Shown: positions 8,020 to 17,785 of the stretch, piece after piece
Layout of the letters: each line of letters starts with the position of its first letter
Numbering within the stretch: position 1 is the stretch's first letter
NCBI RefSeq assembly: GCF_006440675.2
Contig: NZ_CP083951.1
Coordinates: 5,675,501 to 5,739,500, forward strand
DNA: 64,000 bases
DNA from: Mesorhizobium sp. B2-8-5
GTDB lineage: Bacteria > Pseudomonadota > Alphaproteobacteria > Rhizobiales > Rhizobiaceae
Direction of reading: 5' to 3'
Notes under the pieces: generated by a model
What the model was told of the DNA's origin: nothing
The model's database searches: none
What the model saw: the letters and a program-made list of their open reading frames with translations, nothing else
Position numbers and translations under genes: made by a program

Positions 8020-9789
8020 TCAGGCGGAGATTAGCGCCTTGCCGGCTGCAGCGAGGCTTTCGGCGCCGTCGATGACGCGCTCCTTCAGCGCGCGCGTCTC
8101 GCCAAGCAGGTTTTCGGCGAAGAAGCGGCAGAGCGCGATGCGGCCACGGTCGGCCAACCCGCCTTGCGCCAGATAGGCGCCGCCGGCGGCGAGCGAGATC
8201 AGGCGCAGATAGGGCGTGGCGCCGGCCATGGCGGCGTCCGCCTTGCCGCCGGCAAGCAGTTTCTGCAAGAAGCGGGTCGCTTCGTCGAGATCGGCAAGCG
8301 CACGGTCGAGATTGTCTGCGGTGCGGCCGAAACCATCGATGTTGGAGGTGCGCACGGCGTCGGCCACCGCTTTCAATTCGCCGATGTAAGAATGGACGTG
8401 CTCACCGCCGCCGAGCGGCAGCTTTCGCGCCACAAGATCGATCGCCTGGATGCCGTTGGTGCCTTCATAGATCGGCGCGATGCGGGCGTCGCGATAAAGC
8501 GCCGCGGCACCCGTCTCCTCGATGAAGCCCATGCCGCCATGCACCTGGACGCCAAGCGAGGCGACCTCGACGCCGACATCGGTCGAGAAGGCTTTGGCAA
8601 GCGGCGTCAGCAGGTTGGCGCGGTCGCGCCAATTGGCGGCGGCCTCGCCCTCGCCGACGCGCGCTCGGTCGATGGCATGCGCGCAGGAATAGCTGATCGA
8701 GCGGGCGATCTGGGTCAGCGCCCGCATGGTGAGCAAACTGCGCTGCACATCGGGATGATGGACGATCGGCGCCATGCCGGAGCCGGAATAGTTCGAGGCC
8801 TTGCCCTGGCGGCGCTCATTGGCATAGGCGATCGCCTTCTGCGTGGCGGTCTCGGCCACCGCCACGCCCTGCATGCCGACGGCAAGGCGGGCGTTGTTCA
8901 TCATCGTGAACATGCAGGCCAGGCCCTTGTTCTCCTCGCCGATCAGCCAGCCGATGGCGCCGGGCTTGGCACCCTGGAAACCGTCGCCATAGATCATGGT
9001 GCAGGTCGGCGAGGCATGGATGCCTAGCTTATGCTCGAGGCCGGAACAGAAGACGTCGTTGCGGGCGCCGAGCGAGCCGTCGTCGTTGACGACGAACTTC
9101 GGCACCAAAAACAGCGATATGCCGCGCGTTCCGGCCGGCGCGTCGGGCAACCTGGCCAGCACCAGATGCACGATGTTGTCGGTGAAATCGTGCTCGCCAT
9201 AGGTGATGAAGATCTTCTGGCCGAAGATGCGGTAGGTGCCGTCGCCGACCGACTCGGCACGGCTGCGCAAGGCCGCGAGATCCGAGCCCGCCTGCGGCTC
9301 GGTCAGGTTCATCGTGCCCATCCACTCGCCGGAGACGAGTTTTGCGAGGTATTTGGCCTTGAGTTCCTGCGAAGCGTGCTTGTCGAGCGCCTCGACCGCG
9401 CCCATGGTGAGCGTCGGGCCGATGCCGAAGGCCATGGCGCCGGAATTCCACATTTCGAGCGCGGCGACGCCGAGCATCGTCGGCAGGCCCTGGCCGCCGA
9501 ATTCTTCCGGCCCGGACAGCGCGTTCCAGCCGCCGTCGATCCAGCGCCGGTAGAGTTCCTTCCAGCCGGGCGGCGTGGTGACGGCGGTGTCCTTCAGCAC
9601 CGCGCCATGCTCGTCGCCGATCTTGTAGAGGGGAGCGACCTCCTCGCTGGCGAAGCGCCCGGCCTCGGCCAGGATCGCATCGACCAAGTCCTCGCCAAGA
9701 TCGCCGAAGGTGCCGGCATCCAGTGCCGGCTTCAGCCCGGCCACCTGCTTCAGCGTGAAGGCGATGTCCTCGACCGGCGCGCGATACAT
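8020..9789 (-). CDS. acyl-CoA dehydrogenase with C-terminal extension
   Basis: A 589-residue flavoprotein of the long acyl-CoA dehydrogenase type found in proteobacterial beta-oxidation. Visible features are the N-terminal helical domain, the FAD-contact segment MNLTEPQAGSDLAALRS, the conserved QVHGGMGFIEETGAAALYRDARI, the catalytic-region YEGTNGIQAIDLVARKL, and a C-terminal acyl-CoA dehydrogenase extension. The ATG at 9789 is preceded by GCAGGAGGAAC, a strong ribosome site. It is followed after 27 bases by the enoyl-CoA hydratase gene. Chain-length preference is not predictable from sequence. Confidence 0.9.
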   Translation of the reverse strand: MYRAPVEDIAFTLKQVAGLKPALDAGTFGDLGEDLVDAILAEAGRFASEEVAPLYKIGDEHGAVLKDTAVTTPPGWKELYRRWIDGGWNALSGPEEFGGQGLPTMLGVAALEMWNSGAMAFGIGPTLTMGAVEALDKHASQELKAKYLAKLVSGEWMGTMNLTEPQAGSDLAALRSRAESVGDGTYRIFGQKIFITYGEHDFTDNIVHLVLARLPDAPAGTRGISLFLVPKFVVNDDGSLGARNDVFCSGLEHKLGIHASPTCTMIYGDGFQGAKPGAIGWLIGEENKGLACMFTMMNNARLAVGMQGVAVAETATQKAIAYANERRQGKASNYSGSGMAPIVHHPDVQRSLLTMRALTQIARSISYSCAHAIDRARVGEGEAAANWRDRANLLTPLAKAFSTDVGVEVASLGVQVHGGMGFIEETGAAALYRDARIAPIYEGTNGIQAIDLVARKLPLGGGEHVHSYIGELKAVADAVRTSNIDGFGRTADNLDRALADLDEATRFLQKLLAGGKADAAMAGATPYLRLISLAAGGAYLAQGGLADRGRIALCRFFAENLLGETRALKERVIDGAESLAAAGKALISA

Positions 9790-10043
9790 ATCTGTTCCTC
9801 CTGCGTTCCAGCCAATCCTAGTGCATGGCCGAAGCGAAACCATCCGTCGATCTCGCACCTTCTTTTTACGTAAACGTCAAACTTTGTCACGCGGATTTTG
9901 CAAGGGTGGACTTCGTCAACCACGAGCGAGCGACGCCATAGAATGACAACCTGACGAGCGTTCCGGCTAATCACGAACGTGATGGACACTTTTGCCCAAC
10001 GAAGCGGATCGCGGACCTCAGAGATTAGCCGAAGCGCCCGAAC

Positions 10044-10229
10044 TTCGTCATCCACGGGCAGAGCAAGGAGCGAAGCGACGCGCGCAGACCCGAGGATCCA
10101 TTCCGTGACCTCGCGCGAGGGATGCAGCGGAGCAGAATTCTGGACCGTAGAAACGCCTCAATGTCACGGAATGGATTCTATGATCTGCGCCCCGTCGCTT
10201 CGCTCCTTGCTTCGCCATAGAATGACGAA
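10044..10229. repeat. full-length palindromic intergenic element, copy 2
   Basis: This is the same family as 902-1096: the left arm starts TTCGTCATCCACGGGCAGAG and the right arm ends CGCCATAGAATGACGAA, with an inner GCAGCGGAGCAGAATTCTGG core and ACGGAATGGAT motifs on both sides. It occupies part of the 558-base gap 9790-10347 between the acyl-CoA dehydrogenase and the small zinc-ribbon gene. A decayed fragment of another arm (GCCATAGAATGAC) sits near 9933-9950. I see no gene in the rest of that gap. Confidence 0.8.
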
Positions 10230-10347
10230 ATCGCGACGGCCAAGGCCAATTTTCAAGGCTGCAATTGCCGCTGAAAATTTCTACGACGAACTGCATCCGG
10301 CTGGTATTATCGGCGATTGCAGACCAAAGCGAACCGGACAACCATCC

Positions 10348-10584
10348 ATGCTTGCCAGACCCGACGCCTATCGCTGCATCGAATGCGGCCTGCCTTACCG
10401 GGCGCCCGGGTTCTCGTACTATCACGGCATGATCGAGGAAGGCCCCGCCTACTGGACCGATCGCGGCATATTGTGCTCGCCGCAATGCTCGCTCGCGCAT
10501 CACAAGAAGCGCAAGGCGGAAGGCACGCTGCCGCAGGAGCCGGCGCCCGATCCGTTCGAAGTCCCGTCGCTGTTTAGGCGCTGA
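10348..10584 (+). CDS. small zinc-ribbon-like protein
   Basis: A 78-residue protein of unknown function. Cys-x2-Cys (CIEC, residues 10-13) and Cys-x3-Cys followed by His-His (CSPQCSLAHH) could bind one zinc ion; the C-terminus is Pro-rich and charged. The ATG at 10348 was chosen because the Cys motif follows directly; no convincing Shine-Dalgarno sequence is seen and an in-frame upstream start cannot be excluded. It is convergent with the FGGY kinase gene, eight bases apart. The family is not recognised by name. Confidence 0.6.
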   Translation: MLARPDAYRCIECGLPYRAPGFSYYHGMIEEGPAYWTDRGILCSPQCSLAHHKKRKAEGTLPQEPAPDPFEVPSLFRR

Positions 10585-10592
10585 TCGATTCC

Positions 10593-12200
10593 TCAGCGTA
10601 TGCTGCGGCCCACCGCCTGCAGCGCCAGAAAGGCCGCGTAGCGGCGATCGTGCCACGTCCGCATGGCGTCGGCCGCCGGCCTGAAAACATCACCAAGCCG
10701 GGACATGGCAGGCATGGCGGTCGAAAGGTCCGCATACCGGCCGGATGCCACCGCTCCGAGCATCGCGGCACCCAGCAGCACCGGCTCGGGCGACTGCGAG
10801 GCGGCGACCGGCAAGCCGGCAGCGTCGGCAAGCAGCTGGCGCACAAGCGGCGACTGCCCGGCGCCACCGCTGATGACGATGGTGTCGACGGCAAGACCGG
10901 ATGAGGCCATCGCCGCCACGATCTGACGCACGCCATAGCCGAGGCCGCAAACCCCGGCGACATAAAGGCCGACGAGACTTTCGACGGAACGGTCGGTGCC
11001 GAGCCCGGCGATCAGGCCGCGCGCATCCGGATCGGCCAAGGGCGAACGATTGCCGAGGAATTCGGGTACGACATGGATGCTTCCCGCGAGCGTGGCGGCA
11101 GCCGACAGGTCGGGCGAAGCCGCCGTGGCGGCAGCGGCCAGCCAATCGACCAGCGATTTGCCTTCGGCAACGGCACGCGCGGAAGCCTCCGCTGCGGCCG
11201 GATGGAAACGCACCAGGAGATCGATCGCCGCGCCGGCCGCCGACTGACCGCCCTCGCTCAGCCAGAATCCCGGCACCATGGCGGAATAATAGGGTCCCCA
11301 TACGCCCGGCACGAAGGCCGGACCTTCGCTGCTTGCCATGGTGCAGGCCGAGGTGCCGAGCACATAGGCCATGCGTGAGGCGATGGTACCGGCATCGCCG
11401 GCAGCGCCCACCGTGCCGACACCACCGGCATGGGCATCGATCAGCCCGGCGGCCACGATTGTGCCCGCAACCAGTCCCAGTTCGGCCGCGGCCGCCTGCG
11501 TCAGGCCGCCACCCACCGCCGTGCCGGGATCGACCACTTCGGTGCCGATGCGGGCAAAGCCCTCGTCGGCAAGCTCGCCGAGCCCGACGGCATGGAAATA
11601 ACTGTCGTCCCAGCGCCGCTCATGGCCGAGATAGGTCCATTTGCAGGCCAGCGTGCAGACCGAGCGGGCAAGGCTGCCCGTGGCGCGCCAGGTCATGTAA
11701 TCGGCAAGGTCGAAGAAATGCCGCGCTTTCGCAAAGGTATCGGGCAGGTTCTCCTTGAGCCACAAAAGCTTCGGAGTCTCCATCTCCGGCGAAATGACGC
11801 CGCCGACATAGTCGAGGACCGGATGCCGCGGGGCGTTGATGCGCCTGGTCTGGTCGAGGGCGCGATGGTCCATCCAGACGATGATGTTTCGATCGCTGTC
11901 TCCCGAACGGCCGACCGGCAAGGTCTCGCCATCGTCGCCGACCACCACCAGGGAACAGGTCGCGTCGAAGCCGATGCCGCCGATTTCCCGGGGATCGACG
12001 CCCGCCTTCCCGACCGCCTCGCGCACGCTGGCGCACACCGCCTGCCAGATGTCGCGGCTGGATTGCTCGGCGATCTCGCCGGGCTCGGTGAAGAGAGCAA
12101 TGTCGCGCTTGGCGGAGGCGAGGAGTTCGCCGCGCTCGTCAAAGACGCCGGCGCGCGCGCTGCCGGTGCCGACATCGATGCCGAGGAAATGGGAAGGCAT
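10593..12200 (-). CDS. FGGY-family carbohydrate kinase, probable D-ribulokinase
   Basis: A 535-residue sugar kinase. The first FGGY signature is [17 protein letters not shown] at residues 5-21, and the second domain contains a [18 protein letters not shown] motif near residue 445 (ATP binding). The WMDHRA segment and the length match the ribulokinase/YDR109C-like branch. It would phosphorylate a ketopentose such as D-ribulose made by the SDR encoded just upstream. It is the last gene of an ABC-transporter operon on the minus strand, separated from the SDR gene by a 7-bp tandem repeat. Substrate assignment is inference from context. Confidence 0.82.
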   Translation of the reverse strand: MPSHFLGIDVGTGSARAGVFDERGELLASAKRDIALFTEPGEIAEQSSRDIWQAVCASVREAVGKAGVDPREIGGIGFDATCSLVVVGDDGETLPVGRSGDSDRNIIVWMDHRALDQTRRINAPRHPVLDYVGGVISPEMETPKLLWLKENLPDTFAKARHFFDLADYMTWRATGSLARSVCTLACKWTYLGHERRWDDSYFHAVGLGELADEGFARIGTEVVDPGTAVGGGLTQAAAAELGLVAGTIVAAGLIDAHAGGVGTVGAAGDAGTIASRMAYVLGTSACTMASSEGPAFVPGVWGPYYSAMVPGFWLSEGGQSAAGAAIDLLVRFHPAAAEASARAVAEGKSLVDWLAAAATAASPDLSAAATLAGSIHVVPEFLGNRSPLADPDARGLIAGLGTDRSVESLVGLYVAGVCGLGYGVRQIVAAMASSGLAVDTIVISGGAGQSPLVRQLLADAAGLPVAASQSPEPVLLGAAMLGAVASGRYADLSTAMPAMSRLGDVFRPAADAMRTWHDRRYAAFLALQAVGRSIR

Positions 12201-12217
12201 TTGGGGACCTCAGAAAT

Positions 12218-12279
<62 letters not shown>

Positions 12280-12347
12280 ATGGTCAGTGTTGAATGGCCG
12301 GACGCAAGGGCCTCTTTCCCTATTCCCTACTGCCTAATTCCTACTGC

Positions 12348-13076
12348 CTACAGATCGTTGCTCTGCGGCAGGATCACCAGATCGCGAATGGTGATGTTTC
12401 TCGGGCGCGTGAGCATGAACAGGACGGCGTCCGCGACCTCGGTGGGCTGCATCAGGCCACCGGCCGCCAGCTCGTCCTCTAGCTTCTGCTTTGGCCAGTC
12501 GCTGATCAGCGCCGTCACGACCGGCCCTGGCGCGACTGCGCCGACGCGCAGGCCGTGCTTGGCCACCTGCCGGCGCAGCGTGTGGACGAAGGCCTGTATG
12601 GCATGCTTGGAGGCCGTGTAGACCGGCTCCCAGACGACAGGCACAAGACCCGCGATCGAACTGGTGACGATGATGTCGCCGGTCTTGCGCCCGACCATGT
12701 GCGGCAGCACCGCGTGCACCGAGCGGAACACCGAGTTGATGTTGAGGTTCAGCATGCGGTCCCAGGCATCCGGATCGCCGTTGAGTATCTCGCCGCCGAC
12801 ATAGGAGCCGGCATTGGCGTGGAAAATGTCGAGCTGGCCGGTCTTTTCGAGGATACCGGGCATCATGGTCGCCACGCTGGCCGGGCTGGTGAGGTCGACC
12901 ACCAGCGGGATCGCGCCGGCGCCGAGCTCGCCGACGACCTCCTTCATCCTGTCCTCCGCCCGGTCGACCAGCACGACGCGGGCGCCGGCGGCAAGCATCG
13001 CTCTGGCGCATTCGAGGCCGATGCCCGATGCCGCGCCGGTGACCGCGGCGACTTTTCCCGAAAGATCTTGAGCCAT
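12348..13076 (-). CDS. SDR family oxidoreductase, ribitol 2-dehydrogenase-like
   Basis: A 242-residue short-chain dehydrogenase. The NAD-binding TGAASGIG is at residues 14-21, an NAG-type motif appears as ANAGSYVGG, and the catalytic set is S (VTSSIAG), Y-x3-K (YTASK). The sequence resembles rhizobial ribitol dehydrogenases, which oxidise ribitol to D-ribulose. The kinase downstream and CUT2 transporter upstream on the same strand support a pentitol pathway. The stop codon TAG lies inside an inverted copy of the tandem repeat found just downstream. Polyol specificity is inferred, not proven. Confidence 0.85.
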   Translation of the reverse strand: MAQDLSGKVAAVTGAASGIGLECARAMLAAGARVVLVDRAEDRMKEVVGELGAGAIPLVVDLTSPASVATMMPGILEKTGQLDIFHANAGSYVGGEILNGDPDAWDRMLNLNINSVFRSVHAVLPHMVGRKTGDIIVTSSIAGLVPVVWEPVYTASKHAIQAFVHTLRRQVAKHGLRVGAVAPGPVVTALISDWPKQKLEDELAAGGLMQPTEVADAVLFMLTRPRNITIRDLVILPQSNDL

Positions 13077-13100
13077 GTGTACCCTTCTCGTTTGAACTGT

Positions 13101-14354
13101 TCAGGCGCGGCCGTGCGAAGCACGGGAACGGCGCGCGAGGGAGTCGACGATCACGGCGATGGCCAGAACGGCACCGGTGATCATGTAGCGAAGCGACGAG
13201 GACAGATCGAGCAGCGTCAGCCCGCTGGCGATCGACTGGATGACGATGATGCCGAGCAGCGCGGAATAGGCGCTGCCGCGGCCGCCGAACAGGCTGGTTC
13301 CGCCGATGACCGCGGCCGCGATGGCGTTCAGGTTGACGTCGCCGGTGCCGGCCTGCTGGCTGGCGGAAGCGAGCCGCGCGGCGGCCAGCACGCCGCCCAG
13401 CGCGGCGAAAAGCGAGCACAGCGCGAAGGCGCTGAGATAGATGGCGCGCACCTTGATGCCGGCGCGCCGCGCCGCCTCGCGGTTGCCGCCGACGGCGGTC
13501 ATCGATCGCCCCCACTTGGTCCGGGTGAGCGCATAGTTCGTCGCCACGACGAGGCCGACGAACAGGCCGAACATCCATGGGATGCCGCGCGACTGGTTTA
13601 GGTAGGCGACGATCAGCTCGAGGCCGATGGTTATGACGGCGACGCGCAGGATGAGCCCGGCGGCGGACGGCGTCGACAGGTTTGCCGCGCGGCGGCGCGC
13701 GAAGGTGCGAAGCCCGCTGACCAACATCGCCAAGCCCGGGATCGCCGCCAGCAAGTGGGAGACCCATTTCGGCATCACCATCAGCTGGCCGAAATCCACC
13801 AAAGCGGAGCCATAGGGCAGGTTGATCGAGCCGGTGGAGCCGAGGATGTAGAGCTGCATGCCCAGCACCGCGAGCAGGCCGGCGAGCGTCGAGACGAAGC
13901 TCGGCATGCCGAGCCGGTTGAACAAAAGGGCATAGAGCGAGCCGATCAGGGCGCCGAAGGCCAGCGCCGCTAGGATCGCCAGCGCGACCGGCCAGCCCTG
14001 GTTGACCCAGAGCGTGCCGACCATCGCTGAAGCGAAGCCGCTGATCGAGCCGACCGAGAGGTCGATCTCGCCGACCATCAGCACGCAGACGATGCCGAGC
14101 GCGATGACGCCGACCGTCGAGCAGTCGAACAGCAGATTGACCAGGTTGCTGCTGGAAACGAAGACCGGATTGAGACTGGTGAACACGGTCCAGATGACGA
14201 CGAGGCCGACGATGACCGGCAGCGAGCCGAGATCGCCGCTGCGCACGCGGTCGAGGAAGGCGCGGACCGCCCCACTGAGGCCTGCCTCATGCTTCACGCG
14301 CGCATCGGCGCGGTCGAGCGCCAGCGGGGCGGAGGTGCTTTTCTCTGCCGTCAT
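13101..14354 (-). CDS. sugar ABC transporter permease (XylH-like, CUT2)
   Basis: A 417-residue inner-membrane protein with about ten hydrophobic segments and the CUT2 permease landmarks VLMVGEIDLSVGS and the cytoplasmic GGNREAARRAGI loop that contacts the ATPase. It is longer than ribose permeases and fits the XylH type. It begins at an ATG that overlaps the last four bases of the ATPase gene (ATGA), showing translational coupling, and it ends 24 bases before the SDR gene. It probably imports a pentose or pentitol together with the two genes upstream. Confidence 0.88.
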   Translation of the reverse strand: MTAEKSTSAPLALDRADARVKHEAGLSGAVRAFLDRVRSGDLGSLPVIVGLVVIWTVFTSLNPVFVSSSNLVNLLFDCSTVGVIALGIVCVLMVGEIDLSVGSISGFASAMVGTLWVNQGWPVALAILAALAFGALIGSLYALLFNRLGMPSFVSTLAGLLAVLGMQLYILGSTGSINLPYGSALVDFGQLMVMPKWVSHLLAAIPGLAMLVSGLRTFARRRAANLSTPSAAGLILRVAVITIGLELIVAYLNQSRGIPWMFGLFVGLVVATNYALTRTKWGRSMTAVGGNREAARRAGIKVRAIYLSAFALCSLFAALGGVLAAARLASASQQAGTGDVNLNAIAAAVIGGTSLFGGRGSAYSALLGIIVIQSIASGLTLLDLSSSLRYMITGAVLAIAVIVDSLARRSRASHGRA

Positions 14355-15187
14355 GGGCGCTGCTCCCCAGCCTGTGCGTTGCCGCTGTGATCGCGCTCCA
14401 TGCGCAGGCGCTCGGCGCGCCGCGACACCGCGTTGTTGGACGCGCCGGTGATGGCGCTCACCAGGTCCTGGTTCGAGGCATCCGGTTCGAAGACGCCGTT
14501 GTTGCGCCCCAGCCTGAGCACCACGATACGGTCGGCGACGGCGCGGACATCCTCCATGTTGTGGCTGATCATCACGACGCCGAGGCCGCGCGCGCGGACG
14601 CGGTCGATAAGGTTGAGCACCTCCGCCGTCTGGGCGACGCCAAGTGCGGCGGTCGGCTCGTCGAGCAGGATGAGTTTCGGTTCGAGCAGCAAGGAGCGCG
14701 CGATGGCGACGGTCTGGCGCTGGCCGCCGGACAGCGAGGCGACCGCCTCGCGCACGCTCGGAATGCGCGCCGACAATTCGTTGAGCAGCGTCCAGGCGTG
14801 CATCTCCATCGCCACCTCGTCCAGCCGCAGCGGGCTGAGCTCGTTGCCAAGGAAAATGTTGGCGACGACGTCGAGGTTCTCGCAGAGCGCGAGATCCTGG
14901 AACACCGTGGCGATGCCGAGCGTCAGCGCCGCGCGCGGGTCGGGCAGCGTCACTGCCCTGCCGCGGAAATTGATCGTTCCCGAGCTCGGCTGATGCACGC
15001 CCGCGAGGATCTTGACCAGCGTCGACTTTCCGGCGCCGTTGTCGCCGACCAGCGCGACGACCTCGCCGGCATGGACGTCGAAATCGATATCGGTCAGCGC
15101 CGAGACGGCGCCGAAATTCTTCGATATGCCGCGCAGGCTGAGCACCAGCTCGCCGACGGAAGCCGATCTTTCGGAACTCTCACTCAT
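14351..15187 (-). CDS. sugar ABC transporter ATP-binding protein (single domain)
   Basis: A 278-residue ATPase with Walker A GDNGAGKST (residues 48-56), Q-loop VFQDLAL, signature LSGGQRQ, Walker B LILLDEPTAAL and a switch histidine in VMISHN. It has only one nucleotide-binding domain, unlike RbsA/XylG of enterics, so it should act as a homodimer. The ATG at 15187 has AAAGGCGG upstream. It overlaps the permease gene by four bases and follows the binding-protein gene by 67 bases. Confidence 0.88.
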   Translation of the reverse strand: MSESSERSASVGELVLSLRGISKNFGAVSALTDIDFDVHAGEVVALVGDNGAGKSTLVKILAGVHQPSSGTINFRGRAVTLPDPRAALTLGIATVFQDLALCENLDVVANIFLGNELSPLRLDEVAMEMHAWTLLNELSARIPSVREAVASLSGGQRQTVAIARSLLLEPKLILLDEPTAALGVAQTAEVLNLIDRVRARGLGVVMISHNMEDVRAVADRIVVLRLGRNNGVFEPDASNQDLVSAITGASNNAVSRRAERLRMERDHSGNAQAGEQRP

Positions 15188-15254
15188 GCGCCGCCTTTCG
15201 TGACAATCGTTCCCTGGACATCCGGCCGCCGACGGGCGGCCGGATGCCCTATGA

Positions 15255-16337
15255 TCAGTTGGTGATGCCGAGCTTCTTGCAACCCTCGGCATAGCGGTCG
15301 ACGCAGAGCTCGGCGGCCGTGTTGATCTTCTTGTCGATGATCTCGGCCTTGAGGTTCTCCTGGGTCACCACCGCCGGCGTGAAGAGCTGCGAGGGCGTGT
15401 CGTAAAGCGTCATCTCGGCCTTCGGCGTCTCGCCCGACAACAGCTTGACGGCAACGTTGGCCGCAGCCGCGGCGACGATCTCGCTCGGCTTGGAGATGGT
15501 GTTGTACTGGTCGCCGGCGATGATCAGCTGCAGGGCGGCGATGGTCGCGTCGTTGCCCGTCACCGGCGGAACCGGATCGACGCCGGCCGCCTTGAAGGCC
15601 GCGATCGCGCCGCCGCCGGTGCCGTCATTGGCGGCGACGACGCCGAGGATCTTGGCGCCAAAGCGCGTGATCTGGCCGCTCGCCCACTGCTGTGCCTTCG
15701 GCGGCGCCCATTCCGGCGTGTCGAACTCGGCCAGGATCGGATAGCCGCTATTGTCGAGGCCCTCGTGAATGCCCTTCTTGATCAGGCCGGCGGCGGCGTC
15801 GGTCGGCGAGCCGTTGATCTGCAGCAGGCCGCCGCCGGCCGGGTCGACCTTCAGAGCCTTGAGGTGCTCGACCAGCGAATCCGCGATGGCCTTGCCGATG
15901 CCTTCATTGTTGAAGGACACGTAGAAATCGGCGGGCGCGGTCGGGATCGGCCGGTCATAGGCGATGACCTTGACGCCCTGGCTCTGGGCGAGCTTCACCA
16001 GCGAGGCGGCGGCGGTCGAATCCACGGGATCGAGGACGATCGCCTTGGCGCCCTGCGAGATCACAGAATTGAACTGCTGCTGCTGGCGCGCCGCATCGGC
16101 ATCAGCGTTCTGGTAGATCACCTTGCAGCCCGGGCAGAGCTTCTTCATCTCGGCGACGAAGCCCGGATAGTCGTGCTGCTCGTAGCGGGTCGATGCCTGG
16201 TCGGGCATCAGGAAGGCAATCGTGGCGTCGGTGACCGTGTCGGCGAATGCCGCCGTGGTGCCGAGCAGCGAGAGCGCGAACGCGGCCGCGATTGTCGATT
16301 TCAAGGCAAACGGCGATTTCCATGCATATCTGGTCAT
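15255..16337 (-). CDS. sugar ABC transporter substrate-binding protein (XylF-like)
   Basis: A 360-residue periplasmic binding protein. The signal peptide covers about residues 1-32 (ending TTAAFADT). The type I fold is shown by IAFLMPDQASTRYEQ, the YDRPIP segment typical of XylF/ChvE-like proteins, and VTGNDAT. The ATG at 16337 with GGAGA upstream was chosen over an in-frame start 25 codons earlier because it places the signal peptide at the N-terminus. It is the first gene of the minus-strand operon leading to permease, SDR and kinase. The ligand is probably a pentose or pentitol by context. Confidence 0.88.
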   Translation of the reverse strand: MTRYAWKSPFALKSTIAAAFALSLLGTTAAFADTVTDATIAFLMPDQASTRYEQHDYPGFVAEMKKLCPGCKVIYQNADADAARQQQQFNSVISQGAKAIVLDPVDSTAAASLVKLAQSQGVKVIAYDRPIPTAPADFYVSFNNEGIGKAIADSLVEHLKALKVDPAGGGLLQINGSPTDAAAGLIKKGIHEGLDNSGYPILAEFDTPEWAPPKAQQWASGQITRFGAKILGVVAANDGTGGGAIAAFKAAGVDPVPPVTGNDATIAALQLIIAGDQYNTISKPSEIVAAAAANVAVKLLSGETPKAEMTLYDTPSQLFTPAVVTQENLKAEIIDKKINTAAELCVDRYAEGCKKLGITN

Positions 16338-16661
16338 TCGAATGTCTCCGTTTTCAAGCAATGGTTTCACGAGGACCTGCGCGATGGCTGGCGCGTCAGG
16401 CCTTAACTGCATGTCGAACTGTTGGAAGGAGTATGATCAGCGGCGGCCAAGGATCGATCCGATCCCCATAAGCCGCGCAAACATCCTCCTGAACGTGCTG
16501 GATCTCGGGACAAGCGATTCCCAGCACAGGGTGACCTGCACCCCGCGTCCTTCCTTCCCTGAATGTCTCTTTGTTTGACGCAATTCCGGACGGAGGCTAC
16601 GGCAAGGTCGCCGCGTTCAACCGCTTCGTAATTGCTCTAAGCTCCTCCCGCTTCCTCCCTG
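16338..16661. other. intergenic region upstream of the XylF-like operon
   Basis: These 324 bases separate the AraC-family gene (stop at 16662) from the binding-protein gene that begins the pentitol-type operon. The promoter of that operon and binding sites for the AraC protein are expected here. I see no gene, no clear terminator hairpin and no confident -35/-10 pair by eye. Confidence 0.4.
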
Positions 16662-17546
16662 TTAGGCGGCAATCTCCGCGTTGATGTTCTCAGCCAGCAA
16701 GGCCCTGAAGCGCGAAGGCGACATGCCTTTCTGCGCCAGGAACTGGCGGTTGAAATTCGAGATGTTGTTGTAGCCGGCGGCGTAGCAGATTTCGGTGATC
16801 GACATCTGCGCCTCGCTCATCAGCAGCTGGCAGGCGAGGTTGATGCGCAGCCGGTTGACATACTGCACCAGCGCCATTCCGGTGTGCCGGCGGAAGCTGC
16901 GCGAGAAGGCGCTCGGACTGCGCCCGGCGATCTCGGCCAGAGTGCCTTCGCTGAAGGGCTCGGTCAGGTGGCAGTTGATATAGGCGAGCGCCTGGTTGAT
17001 GCCGGCCGACATGAAGCCGGACGGGTCGGGCAGATAGCCGGCGCTGGCCAGCGTGCGGACGTCGCCGGCGCGGTTCAAGATATCGAGCACGGCCATGAAC
17101 AGCGACAGGCGGCGCACGCCCTGCGCCTCGGTAAGCTCCGCCAGCAAGGGCGCCGCGAGCTCAGCCGTCGCCGCCGAGAACAGCGCGCCGCGTCGGCTGG
17201 TTTCGAGGATGCCGGCGCAGGCGGCAAGTTCGGGCAGCGCGGCGGAAGCCTCGGCGATGAATTCTTCGGAGAACTGCACGACGCGGCCGCGCAGCGGCAC
17301 GGTCTCGCCCGGCGGCACGTCGCTGACCCAGTTGTGCGGCAGGTTGGGCCCGGTGAGCACCAGATTGCCCGGCTCGAACTCGCCGATGAAGTCGCCGACG
17401 AAATAGCGGCCGGTGGTGGCGACGACCAGATGCAGCTCGTATTCAGGATGGAAGTGCCAGCGCACGGTGCGGAAAGGATAGCCGTGGGCCCAGGCCTTGA
17501 ACGACTCTCCCTGTCTGATCTGGACGACTTCCAGGTCCGGATTCAT
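16662..17546 (-). CDS. AraC-family transcriptional regulator
   Basis: A 294-residue regulator with an N-terminal cupin-like sensing domain (WHFHPEYELHLVV at about residues 29-41) and a C-terminal pair of AraC helix-turn-helices (LAEIAGRSPSAFSRSFRRHTG and ITEICYAAGYNNISNFNRQF). Two ATGs are close together; the one at 17546 is preferred because GGAGG is eight bases upstream, whereas the ATG at 17552 is too near it. It sits between two CUT2 transporter operons in the same orientation and may control either or both. The ligand is unknown. Confidence 0.88.
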   Translation of the reverse strand: MNPDLEVVQIRQGESFKAWAHGYPFRTVRWHFHPEYELHLVVATTGRYFVGDFIGEFEPGNLVLTGPNLPHNWVSDVPPGETVPLRGRVVQFSEEFIAEASAALPELAACAGILETSRRGALFSAATAELAAPLLAELTEAQGVRRLSLFMAVLDILNRAGDVRTLASAGYLPDPSGFMSAGINQALAYINCHLTEPFSEGTLAEIAGRSPSAFSRSFRRHTGMALVQYVNRLRINLACQLLMSEAQMSITEICYAAGYNNISNFNRQFLAQKGMSPSRFRALLAENINAEIAA

Positions 17547-17785
17547 CTTCATTTCCTCCCCGCGCGGGTCCGGTCTTGTGACCGGTTGCTGCGCTTCGTT
17601 GGGCAACCCGTGTATTCCCACTGGCCGCCGCGATTGAAAGCTTAGGCGGCAATTGAAGCGCCTGCCACCACGGCTTGTCCACCCGACCGATACTTTTTTG
17701 ACGTTTCGGAGCAGATGGAGAACGGCTCACGAACATAAACAGCAACGGATGCGGTGTGCGGCGCGCACCGAGAAACACCCCGCAC